DNA of 64,000 nucleotides from UBA3941 sp002385665 (GCA_050949255.1 JBMNFJ010000016.1:1-64000); one strand, 5' to 3'; shown: positions 1 to 9,550, counted from the first letter of the stretch. The notes: generated by a model not told the origin, from the sequence alone. Translations and numbers: made by a program.

Positions 1-182
1 ATGCAACCAGAGATCTATGCAATCACATCTTATCCATTTTGTGACAGGTACAAGCATTTGTATATCCGTTATGCTAAACAACATTAATAGCAATTCAACA
101 ATTTGTGCATTAAATACTGTAGGGCTGCTTCTCTATATGATTTTGAAAACGGGACATGCTTATGCATATAGGGGCTTAAGAA

Positions 183-218
183 GCGGGACTGTTCATATGA
201 GCTATTGAACAGCCCTGC
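183..218. other. imperfect hairpin 3' of aroC
   Basis: Thirteen-base arms (183-195 and 206-218) pair with one mismatch and a G-U pair around a 10-nt loop. The hairpin sits about 40 nt beyond the aroC stop. There is no T-tract on either strand, so it is not a standard intrinsic terminator; it may only protect a 3' end. Nothing else is recognised in bases 1-256: the short open frame there has no ribosome site and no recognisable protein. Confidence 0.3.
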
Positions 219-256
219 TATATAATCAGCTTTTATCGACGTTCACGTTTATCCTA

Positions 257-1360
257 CTATAGAAGGACTTTTTGTATTAGGTCCATACGGGATAGTATAC
301 GCTGAAACAGATAATCCACCAAGGTTATTGCAGTCATAGCCTCGACTACGATGACCGCTCTGGGAACAATAATGGGATCATGACGGCCACTGATAAGGAT
401 CTCTATATTCTCTCCCTTAACCTTATCTATGCTTCTTTGGGGGATGGATATGGACGAAGTGGGCTTAATAGCAGCCCTGAATACAATGGGAGATCCGTCG
501 CTTATGCCTCCTGTTATTCCTCCGGCCTTGTTGGTCCGCTTGGTTATCTTCCCCTGGGCGTCAATCATTAAGGGGTCATTGTTTTCCGAACCGGTCAGTT
601 TCGCAGCATTAAAACCGCTACCGAATTCCAGACCTTTAACGGCACCGATGGAGAATATGGCTTTGGACAAGACTGCATCCAGCTTTTCAAAGACAGGTTC
701 TCCTACTCCGGGGGGTAACCCATTTACGATGCATTCGATAACGCCGCCGGCAGAATCTCCCTTTTCCTTAAGTTGATCCAGATAAAGTTCAGCTTCCATT
801 GAGGCTTCTTTATCGGGCATAGCAAGGGGATTTAATAGGATCTCCTCCGCGTCAAACCTGGCAGGATCTACGGTTATATTGCCTATTGACAGGGTATAGG
901 TAATTATATCTATACCAAGGAGGGATAGAATCTTTTTAGCCACAGCTCCCGCGGCAACCCGGGCAGCAGTTTCCCTGCCCGAGGAACGGCCGCCTCCTCT
1001 GTAATCCCGGAACCCGTATTTTTGGTCATAGACATAATCGGCGTGACCGGGTCTGTAAGTGTTCTTTATATTGCTATAATCCCGAGATCGCTGATCTTTA
1101 TTGTATATTATCATGGATATAGGAGTGCCCGTTGTTATACCCTCAAAGACTCCGGATAATATCTCTACCTTATCATCCTCTGAACGGGGGGTGGAATAAG
1201 GGGAACATCCCGGCTTTCGTCTGTTAAGATCCTTTTGTATATCGTGTATATCCAACGGGACACCGGCGGGACATCCGTCTACCACTACCCCCAAGGCCTT
1301 TCCATGGGATTCACCCCATGTGGATATACTAAAATTTTTACCAAAGATAGAACCTGACAC
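257..1360 (-). CDS. aroC: chorismate synthase
   Basis: Makes chorismate from 5-enolpyruvylshikimate-3-phosphate with reduced FMN, the last shared step of aromatic amino acid synthesis in the cytoplasm. Family signatures are visible: GESHGK at about residues 16-21, GGGRSSGRETAARVAAG mid-protein and TNKAGGITGGISDG in the C-terminal half. At 367 aa it has the usual length. An in-frame GTG three codons upstream (1369) exists, but the GTG at 1360 lies 5 nt after a ribosome site close to AAGGAGGTGA and gives the family-typical MSGSIFGKNF start, so I chose it. It is divergent from the lactonase gene and appears monocistronic. Confidence 0.96.
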   Translation of the reverse strand: MSGSIFGKNFSISTWGESHGKALGVVVDGCPAGVPLDIHDIQKDLNRRKPGCSPYSTPRSEDDKVEILSGVFEGITTGTPISMIIYNKDQRSRDYSNIKNTYRPGHADYVYDQKYGFRDYRGGGRSSGRETAARVAAGAVAKKILSLLGIDIITYTLSIGNITVDPARFDAEEILLNPLAMPDKEASMEAELYLDQLKEKGDSAGGVIECIVNGLPPGVGEPVFEKLDAVLSKAIFSIGAVKGLEFGSGFNAAKLTGSENNDPLMIDAQGKITKRTNKAGGITGGISDGSPIVFRAAIKPTSSISIPQRSIDKVKGENIEILISGRHDPIIVPRAVIVVEAMTAITLVDYLFQRILSRMDLIQKVLL

Positions 1361-1608
1361 TACTATCACCGCCTTTAGGAAGTTTGAAAGAATTCATTAA
1401 CCCATTTAGCCGGACGAACTGGATTAATGGGGTTAAGTCTTATATAAACTTGGATTACAATTTTATCACAAAAAGCAATCATTTGGTATAAATCCCTGGT
1501 GAATTTTATAAGGTATAATCAAAAACACCTTATATTATAGGTATTCATTATAACCCTTTAAATTAATGGATATAAATGTTATGATAAAAAATAGGAGGTT
1601 GATGCATT

Positions 1609-2604
1609 ATGAGATTGTTTATTTCAGGTTATAGTGTTGGAGAGACCTATACAATTGGTATGTACGACTTAGGTGAAGAAGGCAAGGAAAAGAAATTGTT
1701 GTGGAGCAGCGATGTAGAGAACCCTTCATACCTTGCCTACCATGACAACATGTTGTTTGGCATCACCGAAAAAGGACGTGGAAACAATGTGTGTATGTTC
1801 ATGGAGGATGGAGATGGTTATAGGCTGGTAGATACAAGGGCATTGGAAGGAAACGGCTTGTGTCATATTACCTACCTACCAAATAACAGCACTTTGGTGG
1901 GCAGCTGTTACGGAAGTGGAGATATATTTTCAATAGGAGTGGACAAGCAGGGCTTCGGGGAACTTCACAGTATGCTAAGGCAGGGTGGGGAAACCAAGGA
2001 AACTACCAGAGCCCATAGTGCCATTTCGGATCCGGAAGAAAAAAGAGTTTATTCTGCTAACATAGCCCTTGATAGGATCTATGTCTATGGTGTAGACAAA
2101 GGGGTCCTTGAGGAAATTGAATACTTCCAGCTGGACAAGGGTGAGGGACCAAGGCATATAGCCCTATATCCTGAGCTAGATCTTATCTATATCATCACCG
2201 AATACTCCAATAAGATAATTATCCTCAAAAGTGGAGAGGCAGGCTTTGAAGTAATCCAAAGCATCAGCACTCTACCCGAGGGTTTTGAAGGTGAGAGCTT
2301 CTGTTCTACCCTATGTTTTTCAAAGGATAGGAAATTCCTATATGGGGCAAATCGTGGAGCCAACACCATTGGAATATTTAAGGTGGCAGAGGATGGCACC
2401 CTGGAGAAAATAGGTGATAGTTCCTGTTTTGGAAACTGGCCACGGCATATGGATCTATTCGGCGACGACAGGTTTATTGCCATAACCAATGAGAGAAGCG
2501 GTGAAGTGGTAATAGCTGAAAGGGACGAAAAAACCGGTCTCATAGGAGAAGCAATAAACAGGATCGAATTTGGTAGGCCAAGTTTTGTAGTGGAAAAGCT
2601 GTAA
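1609..2604 (+). CDS. lactonase-family beta-propeller protein (6-phosphogluconolactonase-like)
   Basis: The 331-aa protein resembles the YkgB/Pgl type of 6-phosphogluconolactonase (PF10282), a seven-bladed propeller. Seen: a start of the form MRLFISGYS, repeated aromatic/glycine blade motifs, ARAHSA-like and GPRH motifs (GPRHIALYP, NWPRHMDLF) and a family-typical length. No signal peptide. In this family the enzyme hydrolyses 6-phosphogluconolactone to 6-phosphogluconate, which would feed the gnd gene found about 10 kb downstream, but many homologues have untested substrates. AGGAGG lies 9 nt before the ATG. The 248-bp divergent gap to aroC is AT-rich, with several TATAAT-like stretches but no promoter I would commit to. 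Confidence 0.8.
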   Translation: MRLFISGYSVGETYTIGMYDLGEEGKEKKLLWSSDVENPSYLAYHDNMLFGITEKGRGNNVCMFMEDGDGYRLVDTRALEGNGLCHITYLPNNSTLVGSCYGSGDIFSIGVDKQGFGELHSMLRQGGETKETTRAHSAISDPEEKRVYSANIALDRIYVYGVDKGVLEEIEYFQLDKGEGPRHIALYPELDLIYIITEYSNKIIILKSGEAGFEVIQSISTLPEGFEGESFCSTLCFSKDRKFLYGANRGANTIGIFKVAEDGTLEKIGDSSCFGNWPRHMDLFGDDRFIAITNERSGEVVIAERDEKTGLIGEAINRIEFGRPSFVVEKL

Positions 2605-2681
2605 GTTAATTGACATAAAAGGTTAGGGTAATGAAATGGGTTGAAGGATATTTAGTAATTTCGTATTAAAGAGGTGGCATT

Positions 2682-3047
2682 TTGGTATTAGGGATTGGGA
2701 TAGATATTATCGAAATCCGTAGGATCTCCAAGGCCATGGATAATCCCGTATTTATGGATAAAATTTATACTCCCGGAGAACAGGAGTATATAAGAACCAG
2801 GAAAAACAATCCTAGCACCGCGGCGGGTTACTTTGCTGCAAAAGAAGCCGCCGCGAAGGCGCTAGGCACGGGTTTTGGTTGGGTTAAATGGACGGAGATC
2901 GAGATTATACGCGATGAAAATGGAAAGCCCTGTATGAAACTCTATGGAAATGCAAAAAGTGTTATGGAGGATATGGGTGGGAAGACCATCCTGGTATCAA
3001 TCTCCCATTCCAGGGAAAATGCCATTGCAGAGGTTTTAATCTGTTAG
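2682..3047 (+). CDS. acpS: holo-[acyl-carrier-protein] synthase
   Basis: Transfers the 4'-phosphopantetheine arm from CoA to acyl carrier protein. The 121-aa sequence shows the family hallmarks: GIGIDIIEI with the metal-binding Asp8, and FAAKEAAAKALGTG with Glu55. The C-terminal VSISHSRENAIAEV strand is also typical. The start is TTG at 2682, placed after GAGGTGG. The stop is 12 nt before the ATG of nnr, a pairing common in Bacillota, so the two are probably co-transcribed with the lipoprotein and toxin-antitoxin genes that follow. Confidence 0.95.
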   Translation: MVLGIGIDIIEIRRISKAMDNPVFMDKIYTPGEQEYIRTRKNNPSTAAGYFAAKEAAAKALGTGFGWVKWTEIEIIRDENGKPCMKLYGNAKSVMEDMGGKTILVSISHSRENAIAEVLIC

Positions 3048-3059
3048 GGGTGATTGGAT

Positions 3060-4634
3060 ATGTATGTGGTTACACCTGAAGAGATGCGGGGAATAGACAA
3101 TAGGACAATAACGGAGTTTGGGATTCCGGGTATAGTGCTTATGGAGAATGCAGCGATCAGGACTGTTGATGTTATAGAGAGGGAATACCCGGACCTATAT
3201 AAGAGTGGCAGAGTATTAGTGCTTGTCGGAGGGGGTAACAACGGCGGAGACGGATTAGCCATTGCAAGGCATTTAATGCTAAAAGGAGCTAGCGTTAAGG
3301 CTGCTCTTTTTGTAAATGAGGACAAGTTTGTGGGGGATGCCAAGGCAAATTATGATATCTACAGGTCATTAGGTGGTAAATGCCTCTTTATTCAGGACAA
3401 CCCTGGGTATTTGCAGGAATTGGACAGCTGTATAGGAAAAGCCGACTTAATAATTGACAGTATTTTCGGGACCGGATTGTCAAGGGATATAGAGGGTACT
3501 GTATCCGATGTCATAGAAAGGGTAAATAGATCGCCTGTACCCGTAGTAGCGGTGGATATTCCAACGGGTATAAGCGGTGTAAACGGACGGATAATGGGCA
3601 CAGCCATTAGGGCTGATTATACTGTCACTTTTGGCAATATTAAAAGGGGGCACCTATTCTATCCCGGCCGGGAATATTCCGGTAAACTCTTTGTATCCCC
3701 AATCAGCCTGCCCCGGTGCAGTGCTGAATCCATAGGGGTTAAGACCTTTACCCTGGATGATGGGGAGGTATCCAAAGGTTTAAAGGAAAGGCCTAAAGAT
3801 GGACATAAGGGTACCTTCGGCAAGGTGGGGGTAATTGCAGGTTCCTTGGGTATGACAGGGGCTGCATGTCTTACATCCATGGCTGCCCTTAAAGGCGGCG
3901 CAGGGCTTGTAACTCTAGGCTGTCCTGTTAGCCTTATGCCTATATACCAAAGCAAGATGACCGAGGTCATGACATATCCTTTGGAAGATGGGGGAGCAGG
4001 TTATCTAACCGGGGACGCCATACCCTCTGTCCAAGACTTTCTGAGGGATAAGGATGTCCTGGCTATTGGACCGGGGCTAGGACCAAAATGCCATGGTTTA
4101 GAAATTTTAAGGTATATTTTAGACCATTTTGATATATCCATAATAATGGATGCAGATGCCCTCAATCATATATCTAAGGACCTGGGGTTATTCCCCGCCT
4201 ATAAAGGATCCATAGTTATAACGCCCCATCCCGGAGAAATGGCCAGATTGACGGGAATGGATATAGAAGAGATTACTAATTCGCCTATAGATGTTGCAAC
4301 AAACTTTGCTAAGGAAATGGGGGTAGTTGTACTGCTAAAAGGAGCCACCACCGTAGTAGCCCATCCTGATGGGAGGATATATTTAAATTCTACAGGGAAT
4401 CCTGGAATGGCTACGGGAGGGAGCGGGGATGTCCTGACAGGGCTGATAGCCGCTTTGGTTGCCCAGGGTTATTCTACTTACGATGCTGCCGTCTATGGAA
4501 GCTTTATTCATGGTAGAGCCGGGGATTATGCCATGAAAAAATGGGGTGAGGCCGGATTGGTGGCAGGGGACATATTGAATGAGATACCATTGGTCTTTAA
4601 GGATATGTATAGACTAAAAAAGGCGACAAAGTGA
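3060..4634 (+). CDS. nnr: bifunctional NAD(P)H-hydrate epimerase / ADP-dependent dehydratase
   Basis: Repairs damaged NAD(P)H. The N-terminal YjeF-type domain (about 1-215) epimerises the hydrates and the C-terminal ribokinase-like domain (about 230-520) dehydrates the S form using ADP. Seen: GGGNNGGDGLAIARHL and PTGISGVNG in the first domain; TFGKVGVIAGS, DADALN, TPHPGEMARL and GGSGDVLTGL in the second. The 524-aa length fits the fused family. ATG at 3060 is preferred over TTG at 3054 because AGGGG is 9 nt upstream of the ATG but only 3 nt from the TTG. Confidence 0.95.
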   Translation: MYVVTPEEMRGIDNRTITEFGIPGIVLMENAAIRTVDVIEREYPDLYKSGRVLVLVGGGNNGGDGLAIARHLMLKGASVKAALFVNEDKFVGDAKANYDIYRSLGGKCLFIQDNPGYLQELDSCIGKADLIIDSIFGTGLSRDIEGTVSDVIERVNRSPVPVVAVDIPTGISGVNGRIMGTAIRADYTVTFGNIKRGHLFYPGREYSGKLFVSPISLPRCSAESIGVKTFTLDDGEVSKGLKERPKDGHKGTFGKVGVIAGSLGMTGAACLTSMAALKGGAGLVTLGCPVSLMPIYQSKMTEVMTYPLEDGGAGYLTGDAIPSVQDFLRDKDVLAIGPGLGPKCHGLEILRYILDHFDISIIMDADALNHISKDLGLFPAYKGSIVITPHPGEMARLTGMDIEEITNSPIDVATNFAKEMGVVVLLKGATTVVAHPDGRIYLNSTGNPGMATGGSGDVLTGLIAALVAQGYSTYDAAVYGSFIHGRAGDYAMKKWGEAGLVAGDILNEIPLVFKDMYRLKKATK

Positions 4635-4683
4635 TGGCTGTCTGCTAAGGATCATTTTCATAACATGTATGGGGGGATGGTGT

Positions 4684-5301
4684 TTGAAGGCTTTTAGATT
4701 TGCTTTGATCCTTGGATTGGCGCTTTGTTTGACGGGATGCAAGGGAAGAACGCCGGAAGATACCTTTATTGCCGCACAGCAAGCGTTGGTAAGCCTGGAA
4801 AGCTATTCTGCCACCCTCACATATAGGGTTATGGACGATGAGGAGACGAGGGAGTATCGCTTTAATCAATGGGTAAGTATGCCCCATTCCTTTAAGATTA
4901 TACTAATTACACCGGATAATCTGGCAGGAAAGATCATTGTAAGCAATGGTAAAGAAATATTGATAGAGCATTCTAAGGTAGAGGACTCCATAAAATTTAA
5001 TGTTAAGTCCCTGGAGCAACAGAGGCCCTTATTCATAGGAGATTTTCTAAATTCCTACTTATTATCAGAGGAAGTGGGTAAAAGGATTCATATGGAAGAA
5101 GACGTAGAGTATGTGATCCTAACCTGCCCAGCTATGGACAACAAGGCCCTTGGGAACAGTCAGGAACTATGGCTCAGGGCGCCGAAGATGACCCCTGTCA
5201 AATTGATTAATTATAACGCTGACGAAGATATATCCAGTCTGATTCTTTTTGAAGAATTTGATAGGAGTTGGAAACCGGAGGAGAATTTCTTTGATCTGTG
5301 A
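4684..5301 (+). CDS. LolA-like lipoprotein (YdcC-type)
   Basis: A 205-aa exported lipoprotein. It has a lipobox CLTGC with Cys19, preceded by a hydrophobic segment. The mature part has the strand-rich pattern of LolA/LppX-type proteins (YSATLTYRV, PHSFKIILI, ELWLRAPKMTPVKLI). In Bacillus a protein of this kind, YdcC, lies between acpS and the EndoAI/EndoA genes; the order here is the same. The function is unknown, though YdcC is linked to sporulation. TTG at 4684 is chosen because GGGGGGATGG lies 4-12 nt ahead; an ATG at 4669 would place the ribosome site inside the gene. Confidence 0.75.
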   Translation: MKAFRFALILGLALCLTGCKGRTPEDTFIAAQQALVSLESYSATLTYRVMDDEETREYRFNQWVSMPHSFKIILITPDNLAGKIIVSNGKEILIEHSKVEDSIKFNVKSLEQQRPLFIGDFLNSYLLSEEVGKRIHMEEDVEYVILTCPAMDNKALGNSQELWLRAPKMTPVKLINYNADEDISSLILFEEFDRSWKPEENFFDL

Positions 5302-5407
5302 TGTTAAGATGATTCCAAATTCTGTTGCCAAACGATATGTTTTGGGATATAATGTTGCATATATGCTAGGAACGTAACCTATCATATATATATTAGGAGG
5401 TGCTGTC

Positions 5408-5683
5408 TTGGCTGAGCTGAAAAAAATATTAGTTAGTTTGCCCGACAGTTTGTTACGGGAAGTGGATGAAATTGTGGCTATGGGAAAGAAAAACAGAAGC
5501 GAATTTATCAGGGAAGCAATGAGGCTCTATATTAGGGAGAGACAGAAAATCGAGATACGTGAGAAGATGAAAAAGGGTTATGAAGAGATGGCCAGGATCA
5601 ATTCAGAATTGACAGAAGAGGGAGCAAATTCTGATATTGAAGCCTTGGAAAGATATGAAGCCGTATTGACTGGGCGTGAGTAG
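5408..5683 (+). CDS. ndoAI: EndoAI antitoxin, ribbon-helix-helix
   Basis: The 91-aa protein opens with a ribbon-helix-helix DNA-binding segment (KKILVSLPDSLLREVDEIV, then NRSEFIREAMRLYI), followed by a charged tail that in this family blocks the EndoA toxin. It likely both neutralises the toxin and represses the pair. The start is TTG at 5408 after AGGAGG. Its last 8 nt overlap the toxin frame, as expected for translationally coupled antitoxin-toxin genes. Confidence 0.9.
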   Translation: MAELKKILVSLPDSLLREVDEIVAMGKKNRSEFIREAMRLYIRERQKIEIREKMKKGYEEMARINSELTEEGANSDIEALERYEAVLTGRE

Positions 5684-6035
5684 CGTTATGATAAAGAGGG
5701 GAGATATTTATTATGCAGACTTGAGTCCAGTAGTGGGGTCCGAACAGGGCGGTGTCCGACCGGTATTGGTTGTGCAAAACGATATTGGAAACAGATACAG
5801 TCCTACTATAATAGTCGCCGCTATTACATCCCAAATACACAAGGGTAAACTACCCACACATATTGAAATCAGTGCCTCTGAATATGGTTTACCTAAGGAC
5901 TCTGTTATTTTGCTAGAGCAAATTAGAACCATCGATAAGAGAAGGCTAAAGGAAAAGATCGGGTTTCTAGCTCCGGAAACCATGAGTAAAGTTGATGAAG
6001 GTCTTCAGATAAGTTTTGGCTTAATTGATATATAA
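5676..6035 (+). CDS. ndoA: EndoA toxin, MazF-family mRNA interferase
   Basis: A 119-aa PemK/MazF-fold endoribonuclease that cuts mRNA at a short sequence (UACAU in the Bacillus homologue; the site here is not known). Seen: KRGDIYYADLSPVVGSEQGG, RPVLVVQND, AAITSQI and LLEQIRTIDKRRL, very close to Bacillus EndoA throughout. The start is uncertain: GTG at 5676 overlaps the antitoxin by 8 nt, while ATG at 5688 gives a 115-aa protein beginning MIKRGD, closer to the Bacillus start. Neither has a strong ribosome site, consistent with coupling. An intrinsic terminator follows immediately. Confidence 0.95.
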   Translation: MSSVMIKRGDIYYADLSPVVGSEQGGVRPVLVVQNDIGNRYSPTIIVAAITSQIHKGKLPTHIEISASEYGLPKDSVILLEQIRTIDKRRLKEKIGFLAPETMSKVDEGLQISFGLIDI

Positions 6036-6038
6036 TCG

Positions 6039-6064
6039 GATTGCATTATTGCAATCTTTTTTTT
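6039..6064 (+). terminator. intrinsic terminator after EndoA
   Basis: A perfect 7-bp stem (GATTGCA/TGCAATC) with a TTAT loop is followed by eight T. It closes the acpS-nnr-lipoprotein-EndoAI-EndoA run. Confidence 0.85.
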
Positions 6065-6096
6065 AAAGAAAATCATTTTTAATATAGGTGCAGATT

Positions 6097-6939
6097 ATGG
6101 TGAAAAGGTCCGTATATACCGATTACATATTCATAGTGCTGGGCTCTTTGGTTACCGCCTTAGCCTTTAACCTTTTCTTGATTCCCCATAGGATAGCCCC
6201 CGGGGGTATCAGTGGTATTTCTACCATAATATATTATATTACCAAGGGCAGAATACCCGTCGGTATTAGCATGCTTGGATTAAACATCCCCCTATTTATA
6301 GTAGGCATTAAGGAGATGGGACGTGGATTCGGCCTTAAGACCTTAATTGCTACTTTCCTCCTGTCCTTGTTTATCGACATAATAAAGGTACCGGCCGTAA
6401 CGGACGAGCCGATACTTGCCTCAATCTATGGCGGGGTCGTCATGGGGATAGGACTTGGTATGGTCTTTAAAGGCAATGCCACCACGGGAGGTACGGATCT
6501 ATTTGCCAAAATAATTCACAAGTATTTTCATTTCATAGGGGTCGGTTGGGTGCTCTTTGTAATTGACTCCCTGGTGGTCCTGGGAGCTGCCATCGTTTTT
6601 GGTCCGACCCTTGCCCTGTATGCCCTGGTTTCCCTGTATTTGAGTACCAAGCTCATCGACCTGATACTGGAGGGCATCCATACGGCCAAAGCATTTATAT
6701 TGATCTCGGACCATTCGGCTGAAATAGCTCAAAGAATAATGAAGGATTTAGATAGAGGGGTTACCCTACTCCATGGAACGGGTGCATATACCATGAGTAA
6801 AAAGGATGTTATTCTTTGCGTTACGGATAGGATACAGGTGACTAAATTAAAAGAGATAATTAGCGAGATTGATCCCATGGCATTTGTGTTGGTAGCAGAC
6901 GTCAGGGAAGTCATGGGGGAGGGGTTCTCCCTTGAATAA
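6097..6939 (+). CDS. YitT family membrane protein
   Basis: The 280-aa protein has five to six hydrophobic segments in the first 200 residues (for example YIFIVLGSLVTALAFNLFL and IGVGWVLFVIDSLVVLGAA), then a soluble DUF2179 domain (about 215-275, LLHGTGAYTMSKKDVILCV). This is the YitT/YqfU/YvjA architecture. The function is unknown in Bacillota generally. ATG at 6097 is chosen over GTG at 6088 because AGGTG sits 6-7 nt before the ATG. It follows a terminator, so it should have its own promoter, which I could not place. Confidence 0.88.
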   Translation: MVKRSVYTDYIFIVLGSLVTALAFNLFLIPHRIAPGGISGISTIIYYITKGRIPVGISMLGLNIPLFIVGIKEMGRGFGLKTLIATFLLSLFIDIIKVPAVTDEPILASIYGGVVMGIGLGMVFKGNATTGGTDLFAKIIHKYFHFIGVGWVLFVIDSLVVLGAAIVFGPTLALYALVSLYLSTKLIDLILEGIHTAKAFILISDHSAEIAQRIMKDLDRGVTLLHGTGAYTMSKKDVILCVTDRIQVTKLKEIISEIDPMAFVLVADVREVMGEGFSLE

Positions 6940-6983
6940 AGACTTTAATGATTAATATGGAAGTCTAAAGGAGGGGTAATATA

Positions 6984-7955
6984 ATGGAGGATAGTACTAA
7001 TTTACTAAAGCCCATGACGGTATCGGAGATCCTGGACGACACCTTTAAGGTATATGGGAAAAATCTATCGACAATCTTAGTTTACAGCGCCCTTATAGGT
7101 GGGATTTTTTCCTTAATATTATCTTTTGTAACCGGGCAAATGATGATACCCATGGACACATTCTTTGAAGATTGGATGGAGATCTTGGAAAAACCCAATA
7201 TAGATCCGGAATCTGCCATGGGGCCCATTGCGGAAATGGCACCCAGTTTCTTTGCTCTCCAGGGCATGGTAATGTTGTTGTCCTTAATCAGTCTCATATT
7301 TGTTAACCCTTTTATCCAGGGTGGAATTATCAGTGTTACATATAACCATACTATGGGACGCAGTGTGAACATCCATGATTCATTAAATTCTACCTTGAAA
7401 AGATTTTGGAAGCTGGTTCTCACCAGCCTTTCCCTGGTACCCTATTTTATTGGGGTGGGCATTGTGCTGGTAATACTAACCATCATACTACTAGTGCCCC
7501 TGGTCTTAACGGGAATTGCTATGTCCAATGATCCGACGGGAGGCAGGATTGCAGGTTTTATCTTCATATTGTTTATTGCTCTTGCCCTTATGATACTATT
7601 GGCCATCTTGTCTGGGTTGTTTATAATTTTCACCTTTCAGGTTGCTACTACGGAAGGTCAATACGGTTTTAACGCTATAGGACGAAGCTTTAAGCTGGTG
7701 GCCAAAAAGTTTTGGAGAGTTTTGGGTATCAGTCTGATAATCAACCTGATCGTAGGAATAATTGCCGGTATGGTAGCCTTTATCGCAGGCATAAGCTCCT
7801 TGATATCTCCATATGCCAACATTACAAATTATGTAACCAGCTTTATTTCCAGTGCTTTCATTACACCTATTTTTCATATAAGTGTCACCTTGCTGTTTAT
7901 GGATACTAAGGCCAGGGTTGAGCCCCTTACCTATGGATATGATGCAAGGGTATAG
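6984..7955 (+). CDS. multi-pass membrane protein, GPDPase-membrane-domain type
   Basis: The 323-aa protein has about six hydrophobic segments: around 35-55, 90-115, 145-175, 190-220, 245-275 and 285-310. A soluble N-terminal stretch carries LKPMTVSEILDDTFKVYGKN, typical of the membrane domain found with glycerophosphodiester phosphodiesterases (PF10110) and of stand-alone relatives in Bacillota. No phosphodiesterase domain is present, so no activity is assigned. GGAGGGG precedes the ATG by 7 nt. It is 44 nt from the YitT gene and may be co-transcribed with it. Confidence 0.65.
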   Translation: MEDSTNLLKPMTVSEILDDTFKVYGKNLSTILVYSALIGGIFSLILSFVTGQMMIPMDTFFEDWMEILEKPNIDPESAMGPIAEMAPSFFALQGMVMLLSLISLIFVNPFIQGGIISVTYNHTMGRSVNIHDSLNSTLKRFWKLVLTSLSLVPYFIGVGIVLVILTIILLVPLVLTGIAMSNDPTGGRIAGFIFILFIALALMILLAILSGLFIIFTFQVATTEGQYGFNAIGRSFKLVAKKFWRVLGISLIINLIVGIIAGMVAFIAGISSLISPYANITNYVTSFISSAFITPIFHISVTLLFMDTKARVEPLTYGYDARV

Positions 7956-8027
7956 GATTAACAATCATAAAAAGTAAGTACACATTGGGTCGGGAAGATT
8001 GTGTGTTTCCCCAATAGAGGTGAAAAA

Positions 8028-8825
8028 ATGGATGTTGGTGTATCTACAGCTAGCTTTTATCCAGATGCCTTAACTGAACAAACCATCCCCTTAATCAGGG
8101 ATTTGGGTGCAAAAAAAATAGAAGTTTTTTTAGGAAGTTTCAGCGAATATGAAGAGGATTACTGCAGCCAGCTGCGGGACATCATAGATGGGAATGGATT
8201 ATCGGTCTATTCCGTACATGTACTGGGTACACAGTTTGAACCCCAATTCTTTTCGCTAACTGAAAGACAAAGAAATGATTCACGGAATCTATACCTTAAG
8301 GTTTTTAAATGTGCCAATATCTTAGGGGCCAAGGTCTATGTATTTCATGGTCCGCCTGTAAGGGGCAGCGTAAAACCCAGTATCGACTTCAATAGAATTG
8401 GGCCTATATGTGATGAGTTGGCATATTTGGCAGGTGATCATGGGCTAAAGTTTTCCTGGGAGAATGTATCCTGGTGCTGGTACTCTTATCCCGAGTTTCC
8501 AGACAGGCTACTGGAACACACCAAAAGCGAAAACATCTTCTTTACCTTTGACATTAAACAAGCTATGCAGACCGGCCATGATCCCATGGACTTTCTGGAC
8601 CGTATGGGGAAAAGGCTTATAAATATACATGCTATTGATTATGATGATAAGAAGGAATTGACCCTGCCAGGTAGGGGAATATTTGATTTTTATAGTCTGG
8701 CACAGAAGTTAAAGACCATCAATTATGATGGCCCCATATTCTTGGAGGTCTATAGGGGCAATTATGAGGATTATTCTGATCTCAAGGAATCAATGGACTT
8801 TCTACGAGAAATATTTGATAGTTAG
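8028..8825 (+). CDS. sugar phosphate isomerase/epimerase family TIM barrel
   Basis: A 265-aa AP-endonuclease-2/xylose-isomerase-like TIM barrel. Seen: the VGVSTASFYPD strand, KVYVFHGPP, the metal-ligand type motifs SWENVSW and TFDIKQAM, INIHAIDYDD and a final FLEVYRGN. These His/Glu/Asp positions fit a divalent-metal isomerase or epimerase, but the substrate cannot be read from sequence. ATG at 8028 is chosen because AGAGGTGAAAAA precedes it; longer in-frame starts lack a ribosome site. It is the first sugar gene in the window and converges on the next gene. Confidence 0.75.
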   Translation: MDVGVSTASFYPDALTEQTIPLIRDLGAKKIEVFLGSFSEYEEDYCSQLRDIIDGNGLSVYSVHVLGTQFEPQFFSLTERQRNDSRNLYLKVFKCANILGAKVYVFHGPPVRGSVKPSIDFNRIGPICDELAYLAGDHGLKFSWENVSWCWYSYPEFPDRLLEHTKSENIFFTFDIKQAMQTGHDPMDFLDRMGKRLINIHAIDYDDKKELTLPGRGIFDFYSLAQKLKTINYDGPIFLEVYRGNYEDYSDLKESMDFLREIFDS

Positions 8826-8913
8826 AACAACACAACCTTTTTCGCTATGTTTAGCTGTCGCATAACACCATAATTGATCCTGTTAATTAGCATGCTCATT
8901 TTATCTGTAAATG

Positions 8914-9477
8914 CTATGGTCTGTATTTTTCTACCAATGAGTTGATCCATAATTGATTAGGCCCTTCCACTATGGACATAGGCTGGTCCAATTGTTGGTT
9001 TTCCTTGGGGAAAAGGCGAATTTTTGGGCCTTGGCGGTTTTGGGATTCCCATATGTTGATATTTAACAGTACATATTCAATGTACCCTTCCTTGTAGGCT
9101 ATCAAGGTAGCTTCTCCCCAGGTTTTTGGGTTAATATTTTTGAAGCGGATGTCAGGCACTATTTCAATCCTGATATCTGGGGTATAGCCCATTTCGTCGG
9201 TTTTGTAACTGGTATTTGTTTCTGGAATTACAACAGTAGCACCTTCGATAGGTTCTTCACTGAACCCATCCACTACCTGGGGTTTTATATATCCAAATTT
9301 ACCCGTTGTGCTGGTTTCCAAGGACTCGACATCATTGAGGCTTTGTCCCATGTGGACAAAAGTTTCGAACTGTTTGCCCATAAAGGGATTCTTTTGGACA
9401 TAGCTTCCATACCAAACAGCCGCTGCCATTATTGCGACTATGAGTAGGCCATTGACCGGCTTTTTCTTTGCATTCAA
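8914..9477 (-). CDS. membrane-anchored protein with carboxypeptidase-regulatory-like domain
   Basis: 187 aa, not recognised as a characterised protein. A short cationic start (MNAKKKP) precedes one hydrophobic helix (about 10-25) with no lipobox, so it is probably anchored with its body outside. Residues about 65-145 look like a CarboxypepD_reg/PEGA-type beta sandwich (YIKPQVVDGFSEEPIEGATV, then TDEMGYTP). The tail is polar. It stands alone on the minus strand between an isomerase and the intergenic repeat copy at 9.55 kb. The ATG has AGGAAGG upstream. Confidence 0.6.
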   Translation of the reverse strand: MNAKKKPVNGLLIVAIMAAAVWYGSYVQKNPFMGKQFETFVHMGQSLNDVESLETSTTGKFGYIKPQVVDGFSEEPIEGATVVIPETNTSYKTDEMGYTPDIRIEIVPDIRFKNINPKTWGEATLIAYKEGYIEYVLLNINIWESQNRQGPKIRLFPKENQQLDQPMSIVEGPNQLWINSLVEKYRP

Positions 9478-9550
9478 GACTTTCCTTCCTCATTTCTATA
9501 GGTAATTCAGATATTAATCTCTTTTACCAGATAGACATATAGGTAACGAC

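Noticed and set aside
17..208. 63-codon frame at the window start
   Set aside because: No ribosome site, no recognisable domain, and overlaps a hairpin region.
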